Shown: piece by piece, positions 21,701 through 33,597 of the stretch
How the letters are laid out: each line of letters starts with the position of its first letter
Numbering within the stretch: the stretch's first letter is position 1
DNA from: Solanum dulcamara
Lineage: Eukaryota; Streptophyta; Magnoliopsida; Solanales; Solanaceae
Direction: 5' to 3'
Length of the DNA stretch: 64,000 bases
NCBI RefSeq assembly: GCF_947179165.1
Contig: NC_077244.1
Location: 77,484,144 to 77,548,143 of the forward strand
Translations under genes and position numbers: made by a program
The notes under the pieces: model-generated
What the model saw: the letters and a program-made list of their open reading frames with translations, nothing else
What the model was told of the DNA's origin: nothing
Database searches by the model: none

Positions 21701-23750
21701 TTTTGAACCCCTTAATAGTGGTTTTTGACACCAATATGATTTTTTCCATACCCAAGACTCGAATCCGATGATATTTTTGAAAGTTTTTTCTGTGTGCCAA
21801 ATTATCATAATTTTTTTTTATTCATTTGTCTTTACAAACTAAAAAGATGAATACTCGAACCGAAGTCCCAAATTGGTATTTACAAGGTCAAAAATAGGTT
21901 AAATATTTGATTGATTTAAGGAACATGTCTATTTTAGAGGTGATATGACACCCGTAACCTTTAAATCATGGATCCACCTCTGATCAGAACGATGTGTGAA
22001 AATGTGTGAAAATATGTATCTGTATTTCTTGAATTGGTGTAATTGTTTGTTTGTCATTTAAACTAGGAAAAAGAGTCAAAATTGCGCTTAAACTATTTGA
22101 AATGAATAAAAATGTCTTTCGTTGGTAGTTTGGTCCAAAAAGATTATTTTCCAAAAGTATTGACCGGGAGGACACTTTTGGACCAAAGTATTGACCGGGA
22201 GGACATTTTCGTTATTACGGTAGTATCAAACTTGATTCATGCTATTAACCTTATGGTTTTAAGTGGGTTTTGAACCCCTTAATAGTGGTTTCTTGTATAG
22301 TAGATTCAGTTATCTTTTCTCCTAATTAAATGTTTCAAGGCTTTTAAGATTTAGCTCATCTTGCTTTTCTCTCCTTTAGGATCTGTCGAAAAATGCCCGG
22401 TTTGAGCAAATATGGAAAAGCAGAAAAGAGAAGAGAAAACTAATGCACGATGAAGAGCTGAATGAGATGTGTCGACTATATGATGTTATTCGTGTTGATA
22501 CTGAAGAAAAAAGCCATGAAGTGCAAGAGGAGTAAGTGTTATTGTAATTACATGCTAGCTTTTTAAGTTACTGTCGCATGTGTTATTTTTTTTCTTCACA
22601 AATGAAAAAGAGCTGGTTTTATGATGTCAATGCAGGACTACCGAGCTCGAAGATCACAAGATGATGTCCCAATACTTGCCTCTTTTACGAGAAGTCATGC
22701 CAAGTGCTGCTGAAGAAATTGAGTCAGAGATTCATAATTACGTGTCGAAACAAGGTTCTATGTTGCTTCTTCCCTTTTCCTGGGATTTGTTTTCAAATTC
22801 AATCTCGTGACTCTCTCCTCCCAGCAAGGGAATCCCTATAGGCTATAGGTTGCTCTGTGAAGTTTTATCACTTAGACAAATTTCATCAACTTATTTATGT
22901 TCTGAAACAAAATGATATGGTAGAAATTCTAGCTCATCGTCACTGACAATTTCAGCCATGCTTTTAGGAAAGGTACTAAAGCTAGAGTTCTGGATTCATT
23001 CCTAACTAATAGAATTTTGAATGCTTTCCCTTCCCGAGTATATTGGATGGTCACTATTGTGAATTTGGCCAAATGAGGAATGGAGCTTGCTGTCTATTTT
23101 CATGTTTATATGAGTTTATTGAAGGTTATGCTAACTGCTGTGCAGTGTCTTCAGATGGTTATGTTTATGACTATTATACTGTTAAGAATGATACCAACCC
23201 TGACGAGGATATTGCTAGCCCTTTTCCATTGTAAGGATTCATACATCATATAATTTTTCTTCAGCTGGTATCTTTTCCTTTTAATTCTTACTAAAATAGT
23301 TGATGCGGTTGTTTTAGGGTACAGGTTGACGAAGACGACGACTACTACGATGGCCCTGATCATTCAGATTATGAATCTGATGATTCCAATGGTCATATCT
23401 CTTTCCTTTCCACCCCCTTTTAGTATCATTTGTTATTTAAGGTACTTTTTTGTTAGAAATGATTTGATATTTGAGCTTTTTTTCCAGCTGAACATAATCC
23501 CTGGAATGATTATCCGGATGAAGAGGAATCTGAAGATGAGGATGAAACCCGTTCATCTAATGACAAATCCGAAGTTTCAAGCAGCATTTCTGAGGAACAA
23601 TATGAAACTGAAACTGTTGGCGTAATTTCTTTTAAAAATGAGGATGTGGACCGCGAGGACTGGACAGATTATGCAGATCCAATCCTTGAAGGTGATAAAT
23701 CTGGTGAGTCCGATGTTGAAGTTTCCGATGATGAGGAGGGCATATGGTGA
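18750..23750 (+). CDS. RDM4: RDM4/DMS4, Iwr1-type RNA polymerase assembly/transport factor
   Basis: Ten exons join in frame to 359 residues: 18750-18852, 18947-19027, 19617-19708, 20115-20183, 20297-20338, 22380-22531, 22636-22754, 23146-23230, 23318-23391 and 23488-23750 (TGA). The N-terminus carries the conserved INERPVKRPLLDF motif. The Iwr1 signature SSDGYVYDYYTV begins near residue 221. A long acidic Asp/Glu/Ser tail ends DDEEGIW. In Arabidopsis RDM4/DMS4 interacts with Pol II and Pol V, is needed for RNA-directed DNA methylation and affects development and cold tolerance; yeast Iwr1 helps import assembled Pol II. Exon 3 has a tandem CAGCAG acceptor, so one Ala may be optional. Intron 3 holds a SINE and intron 5 (2 kb) holds several nested repeats. 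Confidence 0.92.
19885..19965 (+). mobile_element. TS-type SINE 3' end in RDM4 intron 3
   Basis: Contains AAGGACTGCGTACATCATAC, CCTCCTCAGACCCCACTTATG and a GTTGTTGTT tail, the layout I recall for the tobacco TS SINE family. The 5' tRNA-like part is missing or diverged. Confidence 0.7.
20757..20832 (-). mobile_element. SINE fragment in RDM4 intron 5
   Basis: AACCGTGGTGTCTAGCTTG, CACATCGACTAATTCCATG and CACTTTCCACCAGCAA match, in order, the inverted 3' part of the same SINE seen at 9795. Confidence 0.6.
20838..21138. repeat. Outer palindrome arms split by a hAT MITE
   Basis: TTCTGAATGTTAGAATCA followed by GCGGTTAAGAATG on the left (from 20838) is mirrored at about 21095-21135 (CATTCTTAACCGC, then TGATTCTAACATTCAGAA). 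The MITE at 20892 lies in the loop, so it inserted into an existing hairpin-type element. Confidence 0.75.
20892..21080. mobile_element. hAT-type MITE, 189 bp
   Basis: Termini CAGGGGCGGATC and GGTCCGCCACTG are inverted repeats of the hAT type, and an exact 8-bp target duplication CTTGTTAA flanks the element (20884-20891 and 21081-21088). Inside, CGAACCCCCTTCGGC occurs twice. Confidence 0.9.
21639..22291. repeat. 86-bp direct repeats flanking a 481-bp repeat copy
   Basis: By eye, 21639-21724 is repeated without change at 22206-22291. The enclosed DNA (21725-22205) matches 25085-25510 downstream of RDM4. All of it lies in RDM4 intron 5. Confidence 0.8.
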
Positions 23751-24390
23751 CCGTCCCTACAAGGCCTTGTTTAACTTGTCATCAGTACCTATATGTGCAT
23801 ACCTGTATATGTCTTTGCAGATCATTTTAACCTTGTGTTGTGAATGACATATAGTTATGTGTTTTGATCTGGCTAATTCTGCTATCTGGGTAGTGGTGAA
23901 TGGCATTTTGTTATGTCATTTGGGCAAACATCTTTTCTTTGAGCTTTTTAAAACTAATCTTGCCAGTATTGTATATCTCAGTCGGGTTTCCTGTCGCAAG
24001 TACACCTCTTAACTGTAGCGGTCTAGTTTAACAATTTACGATTATGTGTTGTCTTTGTTTTTCAGTATTGTCCAGCTGGATTTCTGGTTGAATGATGTTT
24101 TGGACTCGTTAAATCTTACTCTTTGGATCGGGTACACTGGATGGGATAATTAAGGATATCTCATGAGATTATCTCACCTTTAATATGGGATAATAATCCC
24201 ATGATTTTAGTACAAATGATTTCGGAAGAGAAAATTAATTTTAAATTTTATCCTCGTCTCACGTACCATACGACCCGCTAGTGTTGTTTGTGCACTATTT
24301 CGAGAATTACTCATACTATAGTGCAAATGGATATATATAATTATTTGTTGGAAGAAACTTCAGTCGTAAAGTAAAGTAAATATATAGTAC
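23751..24390 (+). other. RDM4 3' UTR and downstream DNA with a repeat fragment
   Basis: The first few hundred bases probably include the RDM4 3' UTR. Around 24130-24250, GGATGGGATAATTAAGGATA and TATGGGATAATAATCCCATG belong to a dispersed repeat type I have seen in Solanaceae; its ends are unclear. Confidence 0.4.
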
Positions 24391-25084
24391 TTTCTATGTT
24401 TTAATTTATTTGGCTAGTCTTGATTTGATATAGTATTTAAGAAAGTAAAGATAAGTAAAACTTTTGAATTTTCTTGTCCTAAATTATGTATAAGTAGAAT
24501 ATTTTTAAAATTTATAATTTTAATCATGTCATTTGAAAAATTAATATTAAAAAGTTGGCAAACAAAAGAAAAAGACATCTTCTTTTTACGGATTAAAAAG
24601 AAAAATAACAGAAATCATTTGAAAAGTTTGGAGTAGTAATTAACTATGGTTTAGTCATCAGAATTAGGGCGGATCTATGTATAGCCGTGGGTGCCGGTAA
24701 CTTCGGTTGAATTTGTGTTTATCTATAATCTATGTATAAGATATTTTATAAACTTATCACCCAAAGAACAAATGAAGTGCATGGTGCTACTAGTGGTAGG
24801 TCGATTTTTTCTCCTCAAGGACGCGTGCATTTTTTCTTTACCCAACAAGGATTTGAATCCACAAAATATAATGGGATTAGAAATCACCTTGTCCATTAGG
24901 CTATGGGCACTACATGATGTTTATGTGTTTTTACTATATTATAGAATGCACATATGTTAACATGTTGTAAAACTTCGTAATTTGTATTTCGTTGACTTTT
25001 TTTTCGTTTTTTATTTTAAGCATAAAATATCTCATTTCTGACTAAATTTGAATCGCGCACCGCAGGACCTATTATGGAGTGACG

Positions 25085-26150
25085 CTTTCAATATGATTTT
25101 TTTCATACCCAAACTTGAATTCGAAGATATTTTTGAAAGTTTTTTCTGTGCGCCAAATTATCATGATTTTTTTTATTCATTTGTCTTTACAAACTAAAAA
25201 GATGAATACTCGAACTGAAGTCCCAAATTGATATTTACAAGGTCAAAAATAGGTTAAATATTTGATCGATTTAAGGAACATGTCTATATTAGAGGTGATA
25301 TGACACCTGTAACCTTTAAATCATGGATCCACCTCTGATCAGAACGATGTGTGAAAATATGTATCTGTATTTCTTGAATTGGTGTAATTGATTGTTTGTC
25401 ATTTAAACTGGGAAAAAGAGTCAAAATTACGCTTAAACTATTTGAAATGGATAAAAATGTCTTTCGTTGATAGTTTGGTCCAAAAATGTCCTCCCGGTCA
25501 ATACTTTGGTCCAAAAATAATCTTGTCATTGATAGTTTGGTTCAGAAATATCCCTATTATTACTAAATAGGTCAAAAATGTCATTTTTTTAATAAATATA
25601 TTATTTCTTTTCATTTTAAAACACATTTTGTTAAGAATATTATATTTTTAAAAAATCCTATTCTTGGTTTCTTACATTTTAAATCAATTTAACTAATAAA
25701 AATGTACAGGAAATAATTTTTTTCTTCTTAATCTCATTTTATCAATTAAAATAGAATAACTTCATGTACCTTTTTAACGGATAATATATGTTTTATATAT
25801 ATATAAATCATAGTAAATTCATCATTAATTTTTATTTAGATAACGATAAAAAATAATTCTAATAAATAAAAAATATTTAATTTTTTTTCGAATTGAAGTA
25901 GGATAAACATTTGTTAATAAAAATATATTATTAGACAAAGAATGTGTTAAAAAAGAAAATAAATAATATATTTATTTAAAAAAAGTGCATTTTTGACCCA
26001 TTAAGTAATAATAAGAGCATTTTGGATCAACATATTGATACCAAGGATCCTTTTAAAACAAATTATAAATGGAGGACATGTTTATTCATTTTACAAAATG
26101 TAAGAACATTTTTGACTATTTTTCGTTTAAACCATGGTAAATGCGCTCTT
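25085..26150. mobile_element. Repeat copy plus fold-back element
   Basis: 25085-25510 is a direct-oriented copy of 21735-22190. From about 25420 (AAAAAGAGTCAAAATTACGC) to about 26150 the sequence folds back: the right end has TTTTTGACTATTTTTCGTTT. Arms contain GTCCAAAAATGTCC-like motifs. No transposase is seen. Confidence 0.5.
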
Positions 26151-26227
26151 CCGTTTTTCTTCAAATATAATTTCGGTCCTTGTCCTCTCCAATTCAGCAC
26201 ATTTAACCTTCAAGTTTATAGAAATGA

Positions 26228-26800
26228 CCATCAAAAGCAAAATTAAATTATATGTCAAAGATAAAATTCTTGGGTTTTAAAGGTGTGAATGGAAAATAAA
26301 AGGTTGTGACCTTTACTAAAGGTTGTGCCTTTTTCAAAGCGTTGTAATCGTTTTGAAAGGTTGTGACTTTCCAAAATGTTGCGAACTTTTCAAAAAGTTG
26401 TGATTTTTTTTGAAGAGTTGCGACTTTTCTGAAAGGTTATGACTTTTTTGATAAGCCACAATAAACACATGACTTTTTTGATAAGCCACAATAAGCACAT
26501 GTTCACACTACCCTTTGTTGCCTATAAATAGAGGATTTTCCTCTCATTTTTAAACATTGAATTTCTCCCTCTTCTGCATATATTTTCTTACAAACAAAAT
26601 TGAGTCTTTGTTTGATTTTGTTGCTGGCTTTTGAGTTCGCTGAAATTATTGAAGTTTGAGGTACTTCTTTAATGGTTTATCCGTTCTATCTTGGGAGGAA
26701 ATAATCCATAACCTCGGGTACAATGAGGAAATTGAAATCCTTAAGAACACATAGTGAATTCTGTAGACTCGGATACTATTTTTTTTATTCTCATCTTTAT
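26228..26800 (+). mobile_element. Copia-like solo LTR (probable)
   Basis: Repeated GGTTGTGAC/GTTGCGAC motifs spaced about 20-25 bp fill 26285-26460, followed by a doubled TTTTTTGATAAGCCACAATA. A TATAAATA box (about 26524) and a leader with TTGGGAGGAAATAATCCA and ACCTCGGGTACAATGAGG come next, sequences I associate with Solanaceae Copia LTRs. Exact ends and target duplication are not resolved. A truncated inverted copy of the left part is at 52130-52290. Confidence 0.5.
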
Positions 26801-28120
26801 AGTTTTTAATTTACTAACCTTAATACAGCAGAAATAACAAAACTTGCAATTTGCAAACATCACATCAATAACTGGGAGCCACAGATTTGTCCTCTATAGA
26901 AAGAAATTAATTAGTTAGTGCTGGAAATCATCTAACCATGCAATCGATACCTAATTAATTAGTAGCAGCTTCTAGCTTAGACTCTGACCAAATAGTTATG
27001 TGAGGGATATGCATCTATTTATTTGATATAAATACCGATAAGTTCTTGCCATTAAGTTAAAGTTTAATGCAGAGGATAATAAACAGAATCATGATAGGTA
27101 ATTCAAATAAAATCTTAAGAGTCCCAAAATGTCTAGGATGAAATTACACTCTGCAGTTACTTTGAACTTAGAGGAAAGGTTTAATCAAATGCTGGAAAAA
27201 TCCAGAAATATCTATTCACATATACTATAGGCTAGGTCTAACAAGCAAAGTACCATTTAATTATATTTTGATGACTCCATACATAACCAATAAAATCAAT
27301 ACTGACAAGGCTAACATAGGTTCACAGATCAACTATTTACCAAGATAGGTTCTTAGTTGGTTTCTCGTGGTCACAACCAGCTATGACTAAACCTTCTCAT
27401 GAAAATATAAGTGTAGTAAAATTATACTACTACAAGAAAAAAAAAATACGTGCCTGGTTTCGCATGGTCACAATCAACTAAGGTTAAAATTTCATTAAAG
27501 AGCATATTCACGTGGTAGAATTCCTTCTCATGAAATCTAAGGTGTAGTGGATTTATACAACTACAAGAAAAAAAAATATGCACTCAAAATTGTGATTTGA
27601 TGATCAATGAAATAAGTTGAAAATCCATGAGCTAGATTTCCGATTCATATTTTTGTGAAGGCAAAAAATACTATGTGACTTCTTCTCATCCGTTTCAATC
27701 TTGATAAATATCTCATAAAATTAATTGAGATTCGCGTAATCAAACTGAAATACCACAGTTATAAAAAAATACAAGAGTGTTATTCTTTATTGAACTTATT
27801 AAAAAGGGAATAGTAAAGGAAGTGGAGCATATATATAGGTAATAGGTATTGTGATTTATGGAAAGAGTTAATCCTATAAGGGTAGAAAATGAAAACTAAG
27901 TAAAAAAATAGAATTTTATTTTCACGCACAAAATAAAACGAATTTCTACACACTATTCATTACCGGATTAGAAATTTGAAAAATCAGAAAAAACAATCAT
28001 ATAAAAAGAAGAAGAAAAAAAAGAGCACAAAAATTACACGAAATAATTAGGTCAGCATGACAGAAGAAACATAAGTGAACTGATTGAAGGAAAGATGAGA
28101 TGTTGGATAGTGATATAAAA
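26800..28120. other. AT-rich intergenic DNA with a decayed tandem duplication
   Basis: At about 27350-27580 two imperfect units share GTGGTCACAACCA/ATGGTCACAATCA, CCTTCTCATGAAA and CAACTACAAGAAAAAAA. Nothing else could be supported. Confidence 0.4.
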
Positions 28121-28124
28121 TAAG

Positions 28125-28435
28125 CACTTCCTCCGTTCCGTATTAGATGAACACTTTTTATTTTAAATGGTAATTAAAAAAATCATTAATAATTTAATCA
28201 ATTTTACTATTTTGTCCTTTGTTTATATCAATGCACATAAAAATAAGTTAGGAAAAATATACAAAAAATATAGAAATAGCTAGTATTAGAAATTATTTAC
28301 ATTCAAAAGGTCATATTAATTATAGGAGTAAAATAAAATAAAATAATTAATTATATCCTGATTTAGTAAGTAATCAAGTAATATGAAGCAACTATTTTTA
28401 GTAAGATGTCATCTAATATGAGACAGTGAAAATAC
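28125..28435. mobile_element. Stowaway-like MITE (degenerate)
   Basis: Left end CTTCCTCCGTTCCGTATTAG and right end GTCATCTAATATGAGACAGT are diverged inverted repeats of the CTCC-CCGTTCC type. The sequence between is AT-rich. Confidence 0.5.
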
Positions 28436-28439
28436 AACT

Positions 28440-30300
28440 ATATGGATTTGAATGATTCTGTTACTTCGATTATCACAATATTTATTGTTTCTCATTTTTT
28501 TTCTCTCATATTTTGTATATTGTTACTTCAGTAATCAGTACTACTGTATTTAATTCTTATTTTTAAAATTATTTGACGCATACGATTATATTTATATCAT
28601 CATCCTCAAACTTCACTTAAAAGATTACACGGGATATATTATTGTCAAATGATCACGTTACTATGAGATCAATTAGTATATGTTGGTGCTTCCCTTTCAC
28701 ACAAGCATCAAATACAATGTCATATTGTTGAAAACAGCCTTGTAAATTTCTAAACAAGAAAATTTATGTCAAACAAACTTGAAATGGAAAAAGGGGAAGA
28801 TTAATACATTCTTTAAGTATAAATGATGCAATGTAAGAATCTCAGACATGCCAAAAAATCCTATAAATGTAAACATAATTATTATTTTATTACTTTTAGA
28901 AATAATTATTATCCAGAAAAAGAAGTCAATACATCATTTATTATAGTGAACAAATAATAATTGTGAGTCTAATAATGAAGTTAAAGAGTCCAAGGCTCTT
29001 AATTCACTTAGTTACTTAACCAAATTCTGCCCTCTTTGATGTTACGTTTACAACAAATTTTATACTCATAATATTCTGTTTTAGCATTTCACAGCTGCAA
29101 CATTATTTGTTTAATTTTCTTACTTGTACAATACACGCAATTAATCAGCCTTTAATGCCTCCTAAACCTTGAGTGGTGGTTCCTAATTCTACACATCTTC
29201 TATTTCTCCTGCCACCACAAGTTTCTTTTTCTAATGTTCGGATCAATTTATGTACACTATACACGTTGATTATTTTATTGAGTATCTGTATTTTTTACTA
29301 GGATATGGAAAGTCGAAGTCAAGTTCTTCTAAATTAAAAATTTATACATATTCAATGAACATTTTAAGATAAATTTGAATGTGATTGAGTTCCTGATTGA
29401 AGTTCTGACTCCACTCCTAAAGGTATATCTATATAGTAATTCCGACCTTCGATGCTTCGATAAATGAAAGAAATTACCTCACATTTTTTTTACTCTAATA
29501 GAATCTGAGTCTAGTTTTCAATTTTTCATAATTTACTCTCATTTTGTTAACCACTAGACCAGATCATTGGATTTCTCTTAATGATACTGTGCGGAATCAG
29601 AAATTTTTACAAGAGGATTCAAATGTGAAAATGCAACAATTGCGATACAAACGTATGATCAAAATCAATTTTGAGTCATTTTTTCCGGCTACACTAGAAA
29701 ATTTCTTAATATAATAGGATCCAACAAATTTATCATATATATACATGAAAATAAAATAAAAAAGAGGGTATTTTGGTGCACTAATCCTCTGCTATGTGCG
29801 AGGTTTGGAGAAAGATCGGATCACAATGGTTTATTATATCCAGTCTTAATTGTATTTCTGTAAAAGAATATTTCGACAACTCAAACGCGTGACCTTCTAA
29901 TCACATGACAATAATTTTACTAATTACGCGAAAGCTCCTTTCGATTTATCATATATACATAGGAAAAATAAAAATAAATATGTCTTACCCTGGAAAAAGG
30001 GAATTCAATTGAAAACACTTAAAATACTAACACATTAATACTACGAGTGTGTTGGCATGATGGAAAATTCAATTTTCTCATATTTGTGTTGAAATTTACT
30101 TTCCTTCGACCTTATGATCTTAATTAATGGTAGAATACTTTCACTTTCTTTTTAAGTCTCAAAATGTTTTATAATATTTACTTTCCGTTCAAGGGTAGGG
30201 TTTACATTAATTCCAAAATATTTAATTTCCTCCAAACACGTACATGTAACTCATTACCTGCCTTCTGCCAATGAAAACAACTTTCACCTTTTCCTATTCA
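28440..30300. other. AT-rich intergenic DNA upstream of the MFS gene
   Basis: No open frame with family resemblance, RNA gene or bounded repeat was recognised. Confidence 0.4.
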
Positions 30301-30314
30301 AGATATTTCCTCTC

Positions 30315-30320
30315 TATAAA
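30315..30320 (+). promoter_or_regulatory. TATA box of the MFS gene
   Basis: TATAAA in CTCTCTATAAAACTA, 95 bp before the ATG at 30410, leaving room for a short 5' UTR. Confidence 0.6.
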
Positions 30321-30409
30321 ACTAGACGGATTCTTCTTTATTTTTATTACTCATCAAACTTGAGACATCTTTAGTTCTTTCCCAAAAATTAATTAAAAAA
30401 AGAACTCAA

Positions 30410-33400
30410 ATGTCTAAACAATGGATGAGCCTAGTTGGAGCATTATGGTTACAGTCTATGGCTGGAACAAACACAAATTTCCCAGCTTATTCTTCTGAAA
30501 TAAAAAAACTCCTATCAATTTCCCAAATTGAACTCAACAATTTAGCATTTGCTTCTGATGCTGGAAAATTACTTGGCTGGTTTGCTGGAATTGCAGCTAT
30601 TTATTTACCCCTTTGGTTAGTCCTTTTAATTGGTTCAATTCTTGGATTAATTGGGTATGGGGTACAATATCTATTTCTTACAAATCATATACCTTACTTA
30701 TCCTATTGGCATGTTTTTTCACTCACTTTTTTAGCTGGCAATAGTATTTGTTGGATCAATACTGTTTCGTATATCGTATCGATTCAGAATTTCCCGTTGG
30801 ATAGACAAGTTGCAGTTGGAATATCGACTAGTTACATAAGTTTAAGTGCCAAGATTGTAACGGATATAGTTGATGTAGTAAATGTTTCCAACTCGAGTAA
30901 AAGGGCTGAAACATATCTCCTAATGAACTCTGTTTTACCCCTGTTTTTCGCCTTTGTTGTTGCTCCAGTAATTCGTGAGACGAAGATTGAGAAATCAAGG
31001 AAATTATCACATGGGTTCAAACTTATGTTCGTTATAACGCTAGCAACAGGGACTTATTCTGTGATCACCAGCATAAAGCCTGCGATTTCAAAGTTATTGC
31101 CAAGATTGTTGAGTTTAATTGGAATGGCTATTTTCTTGTTGCTACCAATTATCGTCCCATTGGTTGAAGGTACCAAAGAACATTGGCATGGGAAATGTTG
31201 GATAAGGAGAGATCCAAGAATTTGTGATTTAAGTAAATTGGAGGAAGAAATCAAAACACCACAAGAGGTGAATTGTGGGGTTAAAGAAGAAAATGAAGTT
31301 GGATTTGCTGTAATGGAGGAAATTGGAGCTAAGAAAATGTTGATGAAGTTGGATTTTTGGTTGTATTTCTTTGTATACTTGTTTGGTGCAACATTGGGTT
31401 TGGTTTATTTGAATAATTTGGGACAAATTGCTGATTCTCGTGGATTCACTGCGACATCTTCATTGGTTTCATTATCATCTTCATTTGGTTTCTTTGGTCG
31501 TCTTCTACCTTCACTCTTCGACTACCTCTTCTCCAGGTGAGAAATTCTCTCATTGTGCTTATGAAAATATTCGAAATTTACTCGTCTGACTACGTCGTAT
31601 AATTTTTTTATTTTAAAAAGTATCTTTAGCTTTCTATCAAAAGTTGCTTATTTCTGAAGCTCAAACCTGAAATATTTAGTTATGAAATATTACATATATT
31701 GTCTTCATATTGAGTGTGTAAATCATATTGATAAATGAAATGAAAAGTAAGCTATTTATAAGGTATTAAATATCCTTAATGATGTGAGTTTTTTTTTTTG
31801 AGAAAACCATGTAGATTTTACCCAAGATGAATACTATCATATCACGTTAAGAGTATTATTGAGTTGTTTTAGCCCAACAACGAGTATCAAAGTCAATGAT
31901 TCGGCGAGGTAAGTATGGAGATGGCAGCAATAGCGTAGAGACCGACTTAGTGCCATCGGTTTGCAAAAAATAAATAAATAGGGGATCTAGTTGCGCCTAG
32001 TTTAAGGAGAAGATTGTTGAGTGTATGTGAACAAGTCCGACATTGATAGCTGAAAAGAAAAATAAATTATTTATAAGATAGTGAATATTTTTAATGCTGT
32101 GAGTTTTTTTAGAAAAAATAATAAACGTTCCATACCCAAAGTTAAATTAATTTTGGAAGATCAATTCTGAGACAATTTTATCAAGAATTTAGAGATCATG
32201 GGCACTACTGCACCATACTTGTTGCTCGTTCTTTTAATGCTTTTAATGCAAAAGCAATTCTTGAAAGAATGTTAGTTGGTAGTAAAATTTAATGAGCCGC
32301 TAGTTATGGTGGAAGACATTAATTTGTGTGTTAATATCAGATAGCCCAAATATAATCATCACCATTCATTTCTTTTTCTCCTGTAATTTTTAGACCAAGT
32401 GTTTCTTCATGCATTAAATTAAACACTAAATAAGTATCAGTACTTGTATTAACTAGCTTGGTAAGATACGTACTTCGTGTTTTTATCATAAACACAAAAT
32501 ATTTGGAATTGCCTGGTTTTAAGCAACACAAATGTCATATCAAATTATATACGTATTTGACATGAGATTTTTAATTTGGAGTTATGACACATAAATGATA
32601 GGGCAAGTTATACATTTGGTCTGTAAGCCAAACATAATAACATCCATTAACCATCTATTTTTTTAGGTGACGATTTTACGATTTATAGTTATACAAATAT
32701 TTATGATTTATTTTAGACCACAAGTTTCAAAAATTATTTTTTCTTTCTTAAATTTCTCATCAAATCAAAATACCACATAAATTGAGACGAAAGTACTATT
32801 TATGTCGGGACACCATTCTTTTAAATTTAAGCTTTTCCCAACTTACTTTATTGATAGTTCATGATAGTTGATATATTTCAGTATCATGCATATGTCTTGG
32901 CCCAAAAATAATTTGATGTATATAGTTACCGGTTATTGTCCTTTACTTAACCTGATAGTGTAAATATTCTTTTAACATGGTCAATCCATTAGATCCTATG
33001 CTAAAAATAATCCATGATTATCATGAGTGATCATCGTGGACAATATAGGTCCTACATTTTTCAAGTTATCATATCATAATGTTACGAATAGTTACATGTT
33101 ATTATATACTATCAGTGCACTGAACTGAAACTGGTCGATCTAATATTTATTTCAGGAGTAAATATGCAATATCAAGACCAGCTACCATAGCAGTGACACT
33201 AGCACCAATGACAGGAGCTTTCTTTTTACTACTCAACAATAGTCACATATCTCTATACATCAGCACAGCTATAATTGGAATTTGCACTGGAGCAATTACT
33301 TCAATTTCTGTTTCACAAACAACTGAGCTATTTGGGACCAAAAATTTTGGTGTTAATCACAATATTGTTGTGGCTAATATACCAATTGGATCATTTTTAT

Positions 33401-33597
33401 TTGGGGATTTGGCAGCTATGCTTTATAGAAGACAAGGAAATTCATCAACAAGTGATCATGGAAGTTGTTTGGGGATACATTGTTTTCAGACAACTTTTAT
33501 TTTATGGGGTTGTCTTTGTTTCCTAGGAACTTGTCTTGCTTTTATTCTTCATAGAAGAACACAAAAATTTTATACACATTTACGTGGAGGAAATTAA
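30410..33597 (+). CDS. Nodulin-like / MFS transporter (NFD4-like)
   Basis: Two exons, 30410-31536 and 33156-33597, join as AG|G to 522 residues. The N-terminus WMSLVGALWLQSMAGTNTNF followed by about seven hydrophobic helices is the Nodulin-like domain. FWLYFFVYLFGATLGLVYLN and the exon-2 segment with SISVSQTTELFGTKNFGVNH and NIPIGSF are the C-terminal MFS-like half found in NUCLEAR FUSION DEFECTIVE 4-like proteins. A hydrophilic loop (about residues 250-300) separates the halves. The substrate of this family is generally not established. The protein should lie in a membrane with about 12 helices. The 1.6-kb intron carries a miniature LTR retrotransposon. Position matches the MFS gene At2g30300 in the conserved block, recalled from memory. 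Confidence 0.88.
31709..32170 (+). mobile_element. TRIM-like miniature LTR retrotransposon in the MFS intron
   Basis: A left repeat (about 31709-31879, ending AGCCCAACA) and a right repeat starting TGTTGAGTGT at 32015 share about 90 bp in the same order: TGAGTGT, TATTTATAAG, AATATCCTTAATG/AATATTTTTAATG and GTGAGTTTTTTT. Just after the left repeat is GAGTATCAAAGTCAATG, close to the usual tRNA-iMet primer-binding site. Just before the right repeat is AAGGAGAAGA, a polypurine tract. The internal part is only about 135 bp and has no coding capacity. The right repeat looks truncated or diverged. Confidence 0.65.
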
